Source of the DNA: Collimonas sp. OK307
GTDB lineage: Bacteria; Pseudomonadota; Gammaproteobacteria; Burkholderiales; Burkholderiaceae_D
Direction: 5' to 3'
NCBI RefSeq assembly: GCF_900113705.1
Contig: NZ_FOQI01000001.1
Location: 496,001-560,000, forward strand
Length of the DNA: 64,000 bases
In this document: in pieces, positions 9,920 through 18,944 of the stretch
How positions within the stretch are numbered: position 1 is the first letter of the stretch
Layout: the number at the start of each line of letters is the position of its first letter
The notes under the pieces: generated by a model
What the model saw: only the letters and a program-made list of their open reading frames with translations
Told to the model about the DNA's origin: nothing
The model's database searches: none
Program-made: the position numbers and the translations under genes

Positions 9920-9953
9920 AAAAATGCAAAGACCGCCGGAGGGGCGGTCTTTG
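9920..9953 (-). terminator. Rho-independent terminator of the RND operon
   Basis: Perfect 11-bp arms CAAAGACCGCC and GGCGGTCTTTG around GGAGG, followed on the minus strand by CATTTTT. It lies 55 bp past the stop of the RND permease gene. Confidence 0.85.
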
Positions 9954-10007
9954 AAAATATCTACTGTTGCGCTTTACGATTGAATTGCTGCAGCCAATGC
10001 GTGATTT

Positions 10008-13000
10008 TTACTCCGGCTTTTTAACCCTGAACCAAGCCGCATACAAAGCCGGCAAAAACAGCAGGGTCAAGCCGGTCGCAACAATCAGGCCACCCATGAT
10101 CGCAACCGCCATCGGCCCCCAGAACACTGAGCGCGACAAGGGAATCATGGCCAGCACCGCCGCCGCCGCGGTCAGCATGATCGGCCGGCAACGGCGCACC
10201 GCCGCTTCGACAATCGCATTCCACGGCGCCACGCCGTTGGCGATATCGTGTTCGATCTGGTCGATCAGGATCACCGAATTGCGGATGATCATGCCGAACA
10301 GTGCGATCACTCCCAACTGCGCAACAAACCCGAACGGCCGCTGCAACAGCAGCAGCGCCACCGCCGCACCAGCAATACCCAACGGTCCGGTCAGGAATAC
10401 CAGCAAGGAACGTGAAAAGCTATGCAGTTGCAGCATCAGCAACGTGAAGATGATGAAGATCACCAGCGGCACGTTGGCGGCAATTGACGCCTGCGCCTTG
10501 CCGCTGTCATGGGCCGCGCCGGCGACGTCAATCACATACCCCGGCGGCAACTGCGCCCGTATCTTGTCGAGCTGCGGATTGATCTGGTCGGTGACAGTCG
10601 GTCCTTGCACGCCATCGATCACATCGGCTTGCACCGTGATAGCCCAATTGCGCCATTCGCGCCACACAACGCCAGGTTCCCACACCAGCTTGACGGTGGC
10701 GATTTGCGCCAGCGGCACCGACTTGCCGCTGGCGGTCGGCACGTTGGCCTGGTTCAAGGCGTCGATGGTGGCCCGCTCATCCAGCGGCTGCCGTACCACG
10801 ATGTCGATCAAACGATCGTGCTCGCGATATTGGCCGATGGCGGTGCCGGTCAACAAGGTGTTTACGGTCTGCATCACAGTTTGCGAACCGATGCCGAGGG
10901 CGCGCAGCTTGTCCTGGTCGAGGTCGACCCGCAGCACCTTGACCGACTCATTCCAGTTGTCATTCAGGCCGACAAGATTCGGATTGCTATTCATGACGTT
11001 CTTGACCTGATCGGCAATTGTCCTGACCTTGGCGGCGTCGGTGCCGCTGACGCGGAATTGCACCGCATACGGCACCGGCGGGCCGCTGGGAAGTAATTTG
11101 ACGCGGCCTCTCACCTCCGGGAAGCCATGTTTGAATGCCTCGGTAATTCTCAGGCGCAGGGCATCGCGCGCCGCCAGGTTCTTGGTCAGCAACACCAGTT
11201 GCGCCACATTGGTTTGCGGCAGGATCTGGTCCAGCGGCAGATAAAAGCGCGGGCTGCCGCTGCCGACATAGGTGGTCATGCTTTCCAGCTCGGGTGCGGC
11301 ATGGATGAAAGCTTCAAACTTCTTGGCCTGGGCTTCGGTTGCGGCGAAAGACGAACCCTCCGGCAACCACAGTTCGACCATCAGCTCGGGCCGGCTGGAA
11401 TCGGGGAAAAACTGTTCTTCGATGAATTTGAAACCGAACACACCTAGGGTGAATACCATCAGCGTCAAGGCGATGGTGGTCTTGCGCCATTCGACACACC
11501 AGTTAACCGCATTCCTGACGCGCGTATAGAACGGTGTATTGAACAACTCGTGATGACCGTCGGCGCCGGCTGCCGGTTTCACTTTCAACAGCAGATAGCC
11601 GATATACGGCGTAAACAGCACCGCCACCAGCCACGAGATCAGCAAGGCCAGCGCATTCACCGAGAACATTGAAAAGGTATATTCACCCGCCGCCGATTTA
11701 GCCAGGCCGATAGGCAGGAAACCAGCCGCGGTGATCAGCGTTCCGGTCAGCATCGGCATCGCGGTCGAGGTATAGGCAAAGGTCGCCGCTTCCAGGCGCG
11801 ACAAACCCTCCTCCATCTTGCGCACCATCATTTCCACCGCGATGATGGCGTCGTCGACCAGCAAACCCAGGGCGATGATCAGCGCTCCCAGCGAGATCTT
11901 ATGCAAATCGATGCTGAAGATATTCATGAACAGGAAAGTGATCGCCAGCACCAAAGGAATCGTCAACGCCACCACCAGCCCGGGCCGCACGTCAATGCGG
12001 AACGGCTTGGTATGAAAACCGAGCGACAGGAAACTCACCGCCAGCACGATCAAGACCGCTTCCATCAGTGTCTTCAGGAATTCGTTGACGGATTCCGCGA
12101 CGATCTTCGGCTGGTTCGAGACCCGCTCCAGATCGATGCCGACCGGCAGCTTGGCCTTGATCTGGGCCGTGATCTTTTCCATATCCTTGCCGAGCTCGAT
12201 AATGTCGCCACCCTTCTCCATCGACACGCCGAGCCCGATCACTTCCTTGCCGTTGAAGCGCATCTTGGTCTGCGGCGGATCCTGGTATTCTCGCTTGACT
12301 ACGGCAAAATCGCCCAGTCTGAAGGTCGTGTTATTGGCCCGCAACTGCAGGTTTTCCAAATCCTTGGGAGATGCCAGCGCGCCGCTCACGCGGATCTGCA
12401 GATTATCGGTGGCAGTCGCCAGCACGCCGGTCGACTGCAAGGCATTTTGCGCGCTCAGCTGGTTGACGATGTCTTGTACGGTAATCCCCAGCTGCGAGAA
12501 TTTTTTCTGCGAAAATTCGATGAATATTTTTTCATCCTGGACGCCGAACAAATCCACCTTGGCAACCGACGGCAAGGTCAGCAATTGCTGGCGGACGAAA
12601 TCGGCGTAATCCTTGACGTCGGCATAGTTGAAACCATCGCCCGAGACCGCAAAAATCGAGCTATAGGTTTCACCGAACTCATCATTGAAGAAAGGCCCCA
12701 GCACGCCTTGCGGCAGGGTCAGCTTGATGTCGTTGATCTTCTTGCGCACCTGATACCAGGCATCGACCGTTTCCTTGGGCGTGGCCGATTCCTGCAACTG
12801 CAGGATGATCAGCGTTTCGCCCGGTTTGGAATAACTGCGGATGGTATCGACGTGCGGCGTTTCCTGCAGCTTCTTTTCCAGCTTGTCCGTCACCTGGTCG
12901 GCCATCTGCAAGGCGGTGGCGCCGGGCCACTGAGCCGACACCACCATCGCGCGGAAGGTAAACGGCGGATCTTCATCCTGCCCCAGGCGGCCATAACTGA

Positions 13001-13103
13001 GGATGCCGCCGATCACCAGCACCACCATCAGGTAACGTGTCAGCGGTATGTGTTCCAGCGCCCAGCGCGACAGATTGAAACCGGTCTTTTTGCCATCGCT
13101 CAT
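10008..13103 (-). CDS. RND efflux pump inner-membrane permease (AcrB/HAE-type)
   Basis: Proton-driven exporter trimer of the resistance-nodulation-division superfamily. The 1031 residues fit the family, with 12 predicted membrane segments and two large periplasmic loops. The proton-relay acidic pair is present as Asp417-Asp418 in LLVDDAI. The N-terminus (WALEHIPLTRYLMVVLVIGG) and the segment MVVSAQWPGATALQMADQV resemble the drug/solvent pumps rather than heavy-metal CusA types. It overlaps the adaptor gene by 4 bp (ATGA). No outer-membrane channel gene is present, so the pump must borrow one. Substrate unknown. Confidence 0.94.
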   Translation of the reverse strand: MSDGKKTGFNLSRWALEHIPLTRYLMVVLVIGGILSYGRLGQDEDPPFTFRAMVVSAQWPGATALQMADQVTDKLEKKLQETPHVDTIRSYSKPGETLIILQLQESATPKETVDAWYQVRKKINDIKLTLPQGVLGPFFNDEFGETYSSIFAVSGDGFNYADVKDYADFVRQQLLTLPSVAKVDLFGVQDEKIFIEFSQKKFSQLGITVQDIVNQLSAQNALQSTGVLATATDNLQIRVSGALASPKDLENLQLRANNTTFRLGDFAVVKREYQDPPQTKMRFNGKEVIGLGVSMEKGGDIIELGKDMEKITAQIKAKLPVGIDLERVSNQPKIVAESVNEFLKTLMEAVLIVLAVSFLSLGFHTKPFRIDVRPGLVVALTIPLVLAITFLFMNIFSIDLHKISLGALIIALGLLVDDAIIAVEMMVRKMEEGLSRLEAATFAYTSTAMPMLTGTLITAAGFLPIGLAKSAAGEYTFSMFSVNALALLISWLVAVLFTPYIGYLLLKVKPAAGADGHHELFNTPFYTRVRNAVNWCVEWRKTTIALTLMVFTLGVFGFKFIEEQFFPDSSRPELMVELWLPEGSSFAATEAQAKKFEAFIHAAPELESMTTYVGSGSPRFYLPLDQILPQTNVAQLVLLTKNLAARDALRLRITEAFKHGFPEVRGRVKLLPSGPPVPYAVQFRVSGTDAAKVRTIADQVKNVMNSNPNLVGLNDNWNESVKVLRVDLDQDKLRALGIGSQTVMQTVNTLLTGTAIGQYREHDRLIDIVVRQPLDERATIDALNQANVPTASGKSVPLAQIATVKLVWEPGVVWREWRNWAITVQADVIDGVQGPTVTDQINPQLDKIRAQLPPGYVIDVAGAAHDSGKAQASIAANVPLVIFIIFTLLMLQLHSFSRSLLVFLTGPLGIAGAAVALLLLQRPFGFVAQLGVIALFGMIIRNSVILIDQIEHDIANGVAPWNAIVEAAVRRCRPIMLTAAAAVLAMIPLSRSVFWGPMAVAIMGGLIVATGLTLLFLPALYAAWFRVKKPE

Positions 13104-14302
13104 CGGGCCGCTCCGCCCGCTGGGGTGGAAACCGATGCGTCATTCGACGCCAATGGCTGGTTCGGTACGCTCTCAGGCGCAGGCAGACTACCTTCCGGCG
13201 CATTCAGAATAGTGACTTTTTGTCCCGGCTTCAGCTGGTTGACGCCGGCGGTAACCATCTGCTGGCCAGCACGCAGCGCGCCTTGAATCCACACCTCATT
13301 GCCATGCTGCCCGGTAACTTGCACCACCACCTGGCGCACTGCGCCACCATCGACCACCCATACCGCGCTATGGTCCTGCACCCGCAAAAGCGCCGTCAAC
13401 GGAACCTTGATCGCATCGTCGCTGGTCTTGCTGATGAAGCTGGCATAAGCCGTCATTCCCAGCTTCACGTTAGGCGTATCGTCAGGGATCGCAATCTTGA
13501 TAGCGTAAGTGCGGGTTGCCGGATCGGCAATCGGCGATACCTCGCGTACCGTGCCTTGAATTACTTGCTTGGGATCGGCCCACAGGCGCACTTGCACGTC
13601 GTGGCTGCCGCGCAATTTGTCGACCTGGTTTTCGGGAGCACCCACCACCACCTCCTTCGCTCCCTGACGCGCCACGCTAACCACCGGCGTGCCTGCAGCA
13701 ACTACCTGCCCCGCCTCGGCATTGATGGCAGTGACCACACCGTCCACGTCCGACTCCAGAGTGGCGTAAGCGATCTGGTTCGATTGCGTCTTTAATGCAG
13801 CCTCAGCCTGATCGTAAGTGGCTTGCGCTGCCTTGAACTGCGACTCTTTCGCATCCAATGCGGCCTGGCTGACGAAATTCTTGTCACGCAGATCCTGGTA
13901 ACGCTTCAAGTCGGCCCTGGCCGTATCGCGATTGCTGGTAGCCGAGGTAACTGCAGCCACCGACTGTGCTTGCGCCAGCTGCAGATCTTTCGGATCCAGC
14001 CGCATCAGCACCTGGCCGCGTTTGACGACGGTGCCGACATCGACCTGCCGCGCAATAATCTTGCCCGCCACGCGGAACCCGAGTTGCGACTCATAACGGG
14101 CTTGCACGGTGCCCGGAAACTCTGAGGTGACGTCGGCATTGGCTGGATTCAGCACCACCACCCGCACCGGGCGGATGTCTTCAACCTTTTCGACGTGTTT
14201 GGAACAAGCTCCCAGCAGTAATGTGCAAATAAGCAACAAGCCTGGAGAGCGCATGAGCGCTGGGATCGCTGCAACCGGACGCGGATTTATCTGGGTCAAC
14301 AC
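13100..14302 (-). CDS. RND efflux periplasmic adaptor lipoprotein
   Basis: Membrane-fusion protein linking the RND permease to an outer-membrane channel. A GTG start at 14302 is supported by AGGA with 6-nt spacing; it gives 400 residues with an N-terminal signal and lipobox LLGAC (Cys33), so it is probably anchored to the inner membrane. The lipoyl/barrel-sandwich halves (RVAGKIIARQVDVGTVVKRG and the matching AGQVVAAGTPV) bracket a helical hairpin around residues 110-185. The C-terminus has a Pro/Ala/Ser-rich tail. It is the first gene of the two-gene operon, with a candidate operator about 50 bp upstream. Confidence 0.94.
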   Translation of the reverse strand: MLTQINPRPVAAIPALMRSPGLLLICTLLLGACSKHVEKVEDIRPVRVVVLNPANADVTSEFPGTVQARYESQLGFRVAGKIIARQVDVGTVVKRGQVLMRLDPKDLQLAQAQSVAAVTSATSNRDTARADLKRYQDLRDKNFVSQAALDAKESQFKAAQATYDQAEAALKTQSNQIAYATLESDVDGVVTAINAEAGQVVAAGTPVVSVARQGAKEVVVGAPENQVDKLRGSHDVQVRLWADPKQVIQGTVREVSPIADPATRTYAIKIAIPDDTPNVKLGMTAYASFISKTSDDAIKVPLTALLRVQDHSAVWVVDGGAVRQVVVQVTGQHGNEVWIQGALRAGQQMVTAGVNQLKPGQKVTILNAPEGSLPAPESVPNQPLASNDASVSTPAGGAAR

Positions 14303-14351
14303 GGTTTTTCCTTTACTATTCTGGGCAGCATTGTTGCTACAGACCGCACGT

Positions 14352-14375
14352 TAATAACTTTTAAGTCAGTTATTA
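14352..14375. promoter_or_regulatory. Candidate operator for the RND operon
   Basis: Perfect arms TAATAACT and AGTTATTA separated by 8 nt, 24 bp in all, located 50-73 bp upstream of the adaptor start and in the divergent region with hpnC. Size and symmetry suit a dimeric regulator such as a TetR or MarR protein, but no regulator gene is adjacent. Confidence 0.5.
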
Positions 14376-14519
14376 TAATTGCGCCGGATCAAGTTTGCCC
14401 AAAGCTTTTTTTGGATCTGACAACAAGAGGAAAAAAATGTTCTTTTGATAAAATATCTCCGCTTTTTTTCTATCTTTCACCATCTTCTTGCTGTCCCAAG
14501 TTTCTTAACTAATGCCTTA

Positions 14520-15332
14520 ATGTCTATCAATCATTACGAAAATTTTCCCGTTGCTTCCCTGCTCCTGCCAGCCCGCTTGCGTCCTGCAGTCAAAGCCATC
14601 TACGCATTTGCCCGTAGCGCGGACGATATCGCTGACGAAGGCGACGCCAGCGCCGACCAGCGCCTGCGCGAACTGCACTCCTACGAAGCAGCTTTAGACA
14701 GAATAGAACATAAGCAAGCCGCAGAAAGCCCGTTGTTTCAAACCCTGGAACAAGTGATTGTTGAATACCGGCTGCCGCTGGCGCCATTCCGTGACTTGCT
14801 GTCCGCCTTCAAGCAGGACGTGGTCACTACCCGCTACAGCCGGTTCACCGATTTGCTCGATTACTGCCGACGCTCCGCCAATCCGGTCGGCACCCTGATG
14901 TTGCATCTGTATGGCGCGGCCACCGAACAGAACCTGCGCGATTCGGACGACATTTGTTCGGCATTGCAATTGATTAATTTTTGGCAAGACGTCGCTATCG
15001 ATTGGCAAAAGGCGCGGATTTACCTGCCGCTGGAAGACCTGCAGCGGTTCGGCGTGTCGCAAGCACAACTGGCCAGCGGCACGGTGGATCACGCCTGGCG
15101 CCGCCTGATGCAGTTCGAGGTGCAACGCGCGCGCAACATGATGACCGGCGCCCAGGCTCTGGCGCTGAGGCTGCCTGGCCGGATCGGCTGGGAATTGCGG
15201 CTGGTGATACAGGGCGGCTTGCGCATCCTGGAGATGCTGGAAACGGTTGACTACGACATGTTCCGTCACCGTCCGAAACTGGACAAAGGCGACTGGTGCC
15301 TGTTGCTCTGGCGTGCCTTGCGCATGCGATAG
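14520..15332 (+). CDS. hpnC: HpnC, hydroxysqualene synthase
   Basis: Prenyltransferase-fold enzyme that converts presqualene diphosphate to hydroxysqualene. I placed the start at the ATG at 14520 (MSINHYENFPVAS), 270 residues, since the upstream in-frame TTG extension at 14445 looks non-coding. The aspartate-rich motifs are present: SADDIADEGD near residue 38 and INFWQDVAID near residue 160. It heads hpnC-hpnD-hpnE on the plus strand with a 116-bp gap before hpnD. Close relatives include plant-like phytoene synthases, but the linkage with hpnD and hpnE makes the HpnC assignment firm. Confidence 0.93.
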   Translation: MSINHYENFPVASLLLPARLRPAVKAIYAFARSADDIADEGDASADQRLRELHSYEAALDRIEHKQAAESPLFQTLEQVIVEYRLPLAPFRDLLSAFKQDVVTTRYSRFTDLLDYCRRSANPVGTLMLHLYGAATEQNLRDSDDICSALQLINFWQDVAIDWQKARIYLPLEDLQRFGVSQAQLASGTVDHAWRRLMQFEVQRARNMMTGAQALALRLPGRIGWELRLVIQGGLRILEMLETVDYDMFRHRPKLDKGDWCLLLWRALRMR

Positions 15333-15448
15333 AGAGCCGCGGTCGCCCGGATCACAGTCTGCATCAATGAAAATACTAAAAATCAGCAAACAATCCGTGT
15401 TCTTACGTATACTTCGGGCAAATTGTTTTTAAGCCGCTCCCCATATCC

Positions 15449-16282
15449 ATGTCCCCAGACGATTACTGCCAGCAAAAGGCCGCTCAGAGCGGATCCAGTT
15501 TTTATTACAGCTTTCTGTTCTTGCCGGCAGAGCGGCGACGCGCCATCACGGCGCTGTATGCTTTCTGCCGCGAGGTCGACGATACAGTCGACGACTGCAC
15601 CGACGAAAGCGTGGCGCGCACCAAATTGATGTGGTGGCGCAAAGAAATCGCAGCCATGCTGGCCGGCAATCCATCCCATCCGGTGACCCAGGCTTTGCAA
15701 CCGCATCTGCAAACTTACGGATTGGACGGCAAACACCTGCAAGCCATCATCGATGGCATGGAGATGGATCTGAACCAGACCCGTTATCTGGACTATCCGG
15801 GCTTGAAGCAATATTGCTGGCATGTGGCCGGCGTGGTCGGCATCCTGTCGGCCAGCATCTTTGGCGTGAGCCAGCCGCAGACGCTGCAGTTTGCCGAAAA
15901 ACTCGGTCTCGCATTCCAGCTGACCAACATCATCCGCGACGTCGGCGAAGATGGCCGCAAGGGCCGCATCTACCTGCCGGTCAATGAGTTGCAGCAGTTC
16001 GGCGTCACCGCTGCCGATATCCTGAACGCGCGCTATAGCGAGAATTTTGTCAACCTGATGCGGTTCCAGGTGGCGCGCGCGCAGCAAGCCTATGACGATG
16101 CATTTGCCTTGCTGCCCAGGCAAGACCGGCGAGCACAGCGGCCGGGCTTGATGATGGCCGCCATCTATCGGGCCTTGCTGAACGAGATCGAGCGCGACGG
16201 TTTCCATGTATTGAATCAACGCATCTCACTGACACCCATCCGCAAATTGTGGCTGGCATGGAAAACCTATGTACGTGGCTGA
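15449..16282 (+). CDS. hpnD: HpnD, presqualene diphosphate synthase
   Basis: Condenses two farnesyl diphosphates to presqualene diphosphate, the first step of the bacterial squalene route. The 277-residue protein begins MSPDDYCQQKAAQSGSSFYY, typical for HpnD. The two aspartate-rich motifs are REVDDTVDD near residue 47 and NIIRDVGEDGRKGR near residue 155. It starts at the ATG at 15449 and is followed after 36 bp by hpnE. Confidence 0.94.
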   Translation: MSPDDYCQQKAAQSGSSFYYSFLFLPAERRRAITALYAFCREVDDTVDDCTDESVARTKLMWWRKEIAAMLAGNPSHPVTQALQPHLQTYGLDGKHLQAIIDGMEMDLNQTRYLDYPGLKQYCWHVAGVVGILSASIFGVSQPQTLQFAEKLGLAFQLTNIIRDVGEDGRKGRIYLPVNELQQFGVTAADILNARYSENFVNLMRFQVARAQQAYDDAFALLPRQDRRAQRPGLMMAAIYRALLNEIERDGFHVLNQRISLTPIRKLWLAWKTYVRG

Positions 16283-16318
16283 CCTGACGTCGCCGTCCGT
16301 CTTTTCTTCTTTCTGAAA

Positions 16319-17677
16319 ATGGCTGCAGAAGCACAACATATCGCCGTCATCGGCGCCGGCTGGGCCGGTTGCACTGCCGCCGTCGAGCTGACGCAGGCTG
16401 GTCATCAGGTAACCTTGTTTGAAGCGAGCCGACAACTCGGCGGCCGTGCGCGGCGGGTCGACATCAATGAGATCGCGCTGGACAACGGCCAGCACATCCT
16501 GCTCGGTGCATACAGCCAAACCCTGCAAATGATGCGCAAGGTCGGCATCGACCCGGCCAGCGCCATGCTGCGCCTGCCCTTGCAAATGTGCTACCCCGCC
16601 GATAGCGGCGGCATGACCTTTACCGCACCGCGTCTGCCGGCGCCTTTGCATCTGCTGTTTGCCCTCTGGCGCGCACGGGGCCTGGAGCGCCAGGACAAAC
16701 TGGCGCTTGCGCGATTTTCTTCAGCGGCGCGCTGGATGGGCTGGCAGTTGCACGACGATTGCAGCGTCAGCACCTTGCTGGAACGCTTCGACCAGACTGA
16801 CCGTTTGATCCGGTTGATGTGGCGGCCGCTGTGCATCGCAGCACTGAACACCAGGCCGGAGCACGCCTCGGCGCAAGTTTTCCTGGCGGTGCTGCGCGAT
16901 AGCCTCGGCGCCCGCAGACGCGCATCGGACATGTTGCTGCCGCGGCTGGACCTGAGCAGCCTGTTTCCGCAAAGGGCCGCAGCATTCATCGAGGAGCGCG
17001 GCGGTAATGTCGAGTCCGGCTGCAGCATCAGGCAATTGCGCCGCAACGGCGAACAATGGCAACTACAGGGCAACGACGCCAATCTGGATTTCGATGCCGT
17101 CGTGATCGCCACACCGCCGGAAACCGCGGCCACGCTGCTGGATGGCAGTGCCGATGCCTCACTTCTCGCCACTTTACGCAGTTTTGAGTACGAACCGATT
17201 ACCACCTGTTATCTGCAATATGCCAGCGACACGCGCCTGCCGCGGCCTTTCTTCGCTTTGCTGGACGACCCGGAAAATGCTGGTAAAAATGTTGGCAACA
17301 CAGCAGCCTGGGGTCAGTTCGTGTTCGATCGCGGTCAGCTCGATCCGACTCAGGCTGGCTTGCTGGCGGTAGTCATCAGCGCCTCGTCCGCAGCTATCCA
17401 AGCTGGCCACGAAGAATTGGCAAAAGCCGTCGCCGCACAACTGGCCGCAACCTTCAAGCAACCACAACTGGCAGCGCCTTCCTGGACCAAGGTCATTTCC
17501 GAAAAGCGCGCCACCTTCGCCTGCACCCCGGGACTGGTTCGGCCAGCCAACGATAGCGGACTGGACAAGCTGATGCTGGCCGGCGACTACACCGCCAGCG
17601 ACTATCCGGCGACGCTGGAGTCGGCGGTACGCAGCGGCAAGCTGGCGGCACGGGAACTGCTGGCCCAACTCCGCTGA
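16319..17677 (+). CDS. hpnE: HpnE, hydroxysqualene dehydroxylase
   Basis: FAD-dependent amine-oxidase-fold enzyme that reduces hydroxysqualene to squalene. The 452 residues start with the FAD-binding dinucleotide motif IAVIGAGWAGCTAAVEL and end with the second FAD contact segment LMLAGDYTASDYPATLESAV. It completes hpnCDE. No squalene-hopene cyclase gene lies in the window, so the end product, hopanoids or another triterpenoid, is not shown here. Three 11-bp tandem repeats follow its stop codon. Confidence 0.94.
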   Translation: MAAEAQHIAVIGAGWAGCTAAVELTQAGHQVTLFEASRQLGGRARRVDINEIALDNGQHILLGAYSQTLQMMRKVGIDPASAMLRLPLQMCYPADSGGMTFTAPRLPAPLHLLFALWRARGLERQDKLALARFSSAARWMGWQLHDDCSVSTLLERFDQTDRLIRLMWRPLCIAALNTRPEHASAQVFLAVLRDSLGARRRASDMLLPRLDLSSLFPQRAAAFIEERGGNVESGCSIRQLRRNGEQWQLQGNDANLDFDAVVIATPPETAATLLDGSADASLLATLRSFEYEPITTCYLQYASDTRLPRPFFALLDDPENAGKNVGNTAAWGQFVFDRGQLDPTQAGLLAVVISASSAAIQAGHEELAKAVAAQLAATFKQPQLAAPSWTKVISEKRATFACTPGLVRPANDSGLDKLMLAGDYTASDYPATLESAVRSGKLAARELLAQLR

Positions 17678-17683
17678 GCGTTT

Positions 17684-17716
17684 GGGTTGAAAACGGGTTG
17701 AAAATGGGTTGAAAAC
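17684..17716. repeat. Three 11-bp tandem repeats after hpnE
   Basis: GGGTTGAAAAC, GGGTTGAAAAT and GGGTTGAAAAC lie head to tail, beginning 6 bp past the hpnE stop. No function is evident. Confidence 0.9.
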
Positions 17717-17802
17717 GATTCATGCCAGACATCAATTGATTTCTACTATGGCGGCATTCTTTTCATCTAATATAGCGCCATACAAGTCACCAAGAGAATC
17801 CT

Positions 17803-18933
17803 ATGCCTGTGATTACCTGCGTTGAAGACCTGCGGCTGCTGGCCAAGAAACGTGTACCAAAAGCATTTTACGACTATGCCGACAGCGGCTCGTATACCGA
17901 ATCGACCTACCGCGCCAACAGCAGCGACCTCGCCGCGCTGCATTTGCGCCAGCGGGTTGCCATCAACGTCGATCAACGCTCAACCCGCAGCACCATGATC
18001 GGCCACGATGTGACGATGCCGGTGGCCATCGCCCCTACCGGCCTGACCGGCATGCAATGGGCCAACGGTGAAATGCTGGGGGCCATCGCCGCCGAGAAAT
18101 TCGGCATCCCGTTCACGCTGTCGACCATGAGCATCTGCTCTATCGAAGATGTCGCCAGCGTCACCACCAAGCCGTTCTGGTTTCAACTGTACGTGATGCG
18201 CGACCGTGGTTTTATCAAATCGCTGATCGAGCGCGCCAAGGCGGCCAAATGTTCGGCGCTGGTGCTGACGCTGGATCTGCAAATCCTCGGCCAACGCCAC
18301 AAGGATCTGAAAAACGGTATGTCGGTGCCGCCGAAAATGACCCTGGCCAACCTGATCGATCTCGCCAGCAAACCCGGCTGGGCCATGCGCGCCCTGGGCG
18401 GCCGCAAGTCATTCGGCAATCTGGCCGGCCACGTCTCCGGCGCCGACGGCATCATGACCCTCAGCAAATGGACTGCCAGCCAGTTCGACCCGACCCTGAA
18501 CTGGGACGACATCGCCTGGATCAAGGAACAATGGGGCGGCAAGCTGATTCTGAAAGGGATTCTGGATATCGAGGACGCCAAGATCGCCGCCACCACCGGC
18601 GCCGACGCTATCGTCGTCAGCAATCACGGCGGGCGGCAACTGGATGGCGCGGTGTCGTCGATCTCGGCGCTGCCGGCGATTGTCGATGCGGTAGGCGATC
18701 AGATTGAAGTCTGGTTCGACGGCGGCATCCGCAGCGGCCAGGACGTGCTGAAAGCGGTCGCGCTGGGCGCCAAGGGCACCATGATCGGCCGTGCTTTCCT
18801 GTACAGCCTGGGTGCAATGGGCGAAGCCGGCGTCACCAAGATGCTGCAGATCCTGCAGCAGGAACTCGATGTCAGCATGGCGCTGACCGGCACTAAAGAT
18901 ATCAAGGATGTGGGGCCGCACATCCTGACTTAA
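17803..18933 (+). CDS. FMN-dependent alpha-hydroxy-acid dehydrogenase (LldD-like)
   Basis: Oxidises an L-2-hydroxy acid such as L-lactate, passing electrons to the quinone pool in LldD-type enzymes. The 376 residues form a TIM barrel with PVAIAPTGLTGMQWANGE for FMN and substrate binding, FQLYVMRDRGF, and the active-site histidine in VSNHGGRQLDGA followed by the phosphate-binding WFDGGIRSGQDVLKA and GAKGTMIGRAF. It stands alone between hpnE and the convergent ankyrin gene. L-lactate dehydrogenase is the likeliest role, but mandelate or glycolate relatives cannot be excluded. Confidence 0.88.
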   Translation: MPVITCVEDLRLLAKKRVPKAFYDYADSGSYTESTYRANSSDLAALHLRQRVAINVDQRSTRSTMIGHDVTMPVAIAPTGLTGMQWANGEMLGAIAAEKFGIPFTLSTMSICSIEDVASVTTKPFWFQLYVMRDRGFIKSLIERAKAAKCSALVLTLDLQILGQRHKDLKNGMSVPPKMTLANLIDLASKPGWAMRALGGRKSFGNLAGHVSGADGIMTLSKWTASQFDPTLNWDDIAWIKEQWGGKLILKGILDIEDAKIAATTGADAIVVSNHGGRQLDGAVSSISALPAIVDAVGDQIEVWFDGGIRSGQDVLKAVALGAKGTMIGRAFLYSLGAMGEAGVTKMLQILQQELDVSMALTGTKDIKDVGPHILT

Positions 18934-18944
18934 GTTAAATCAAG

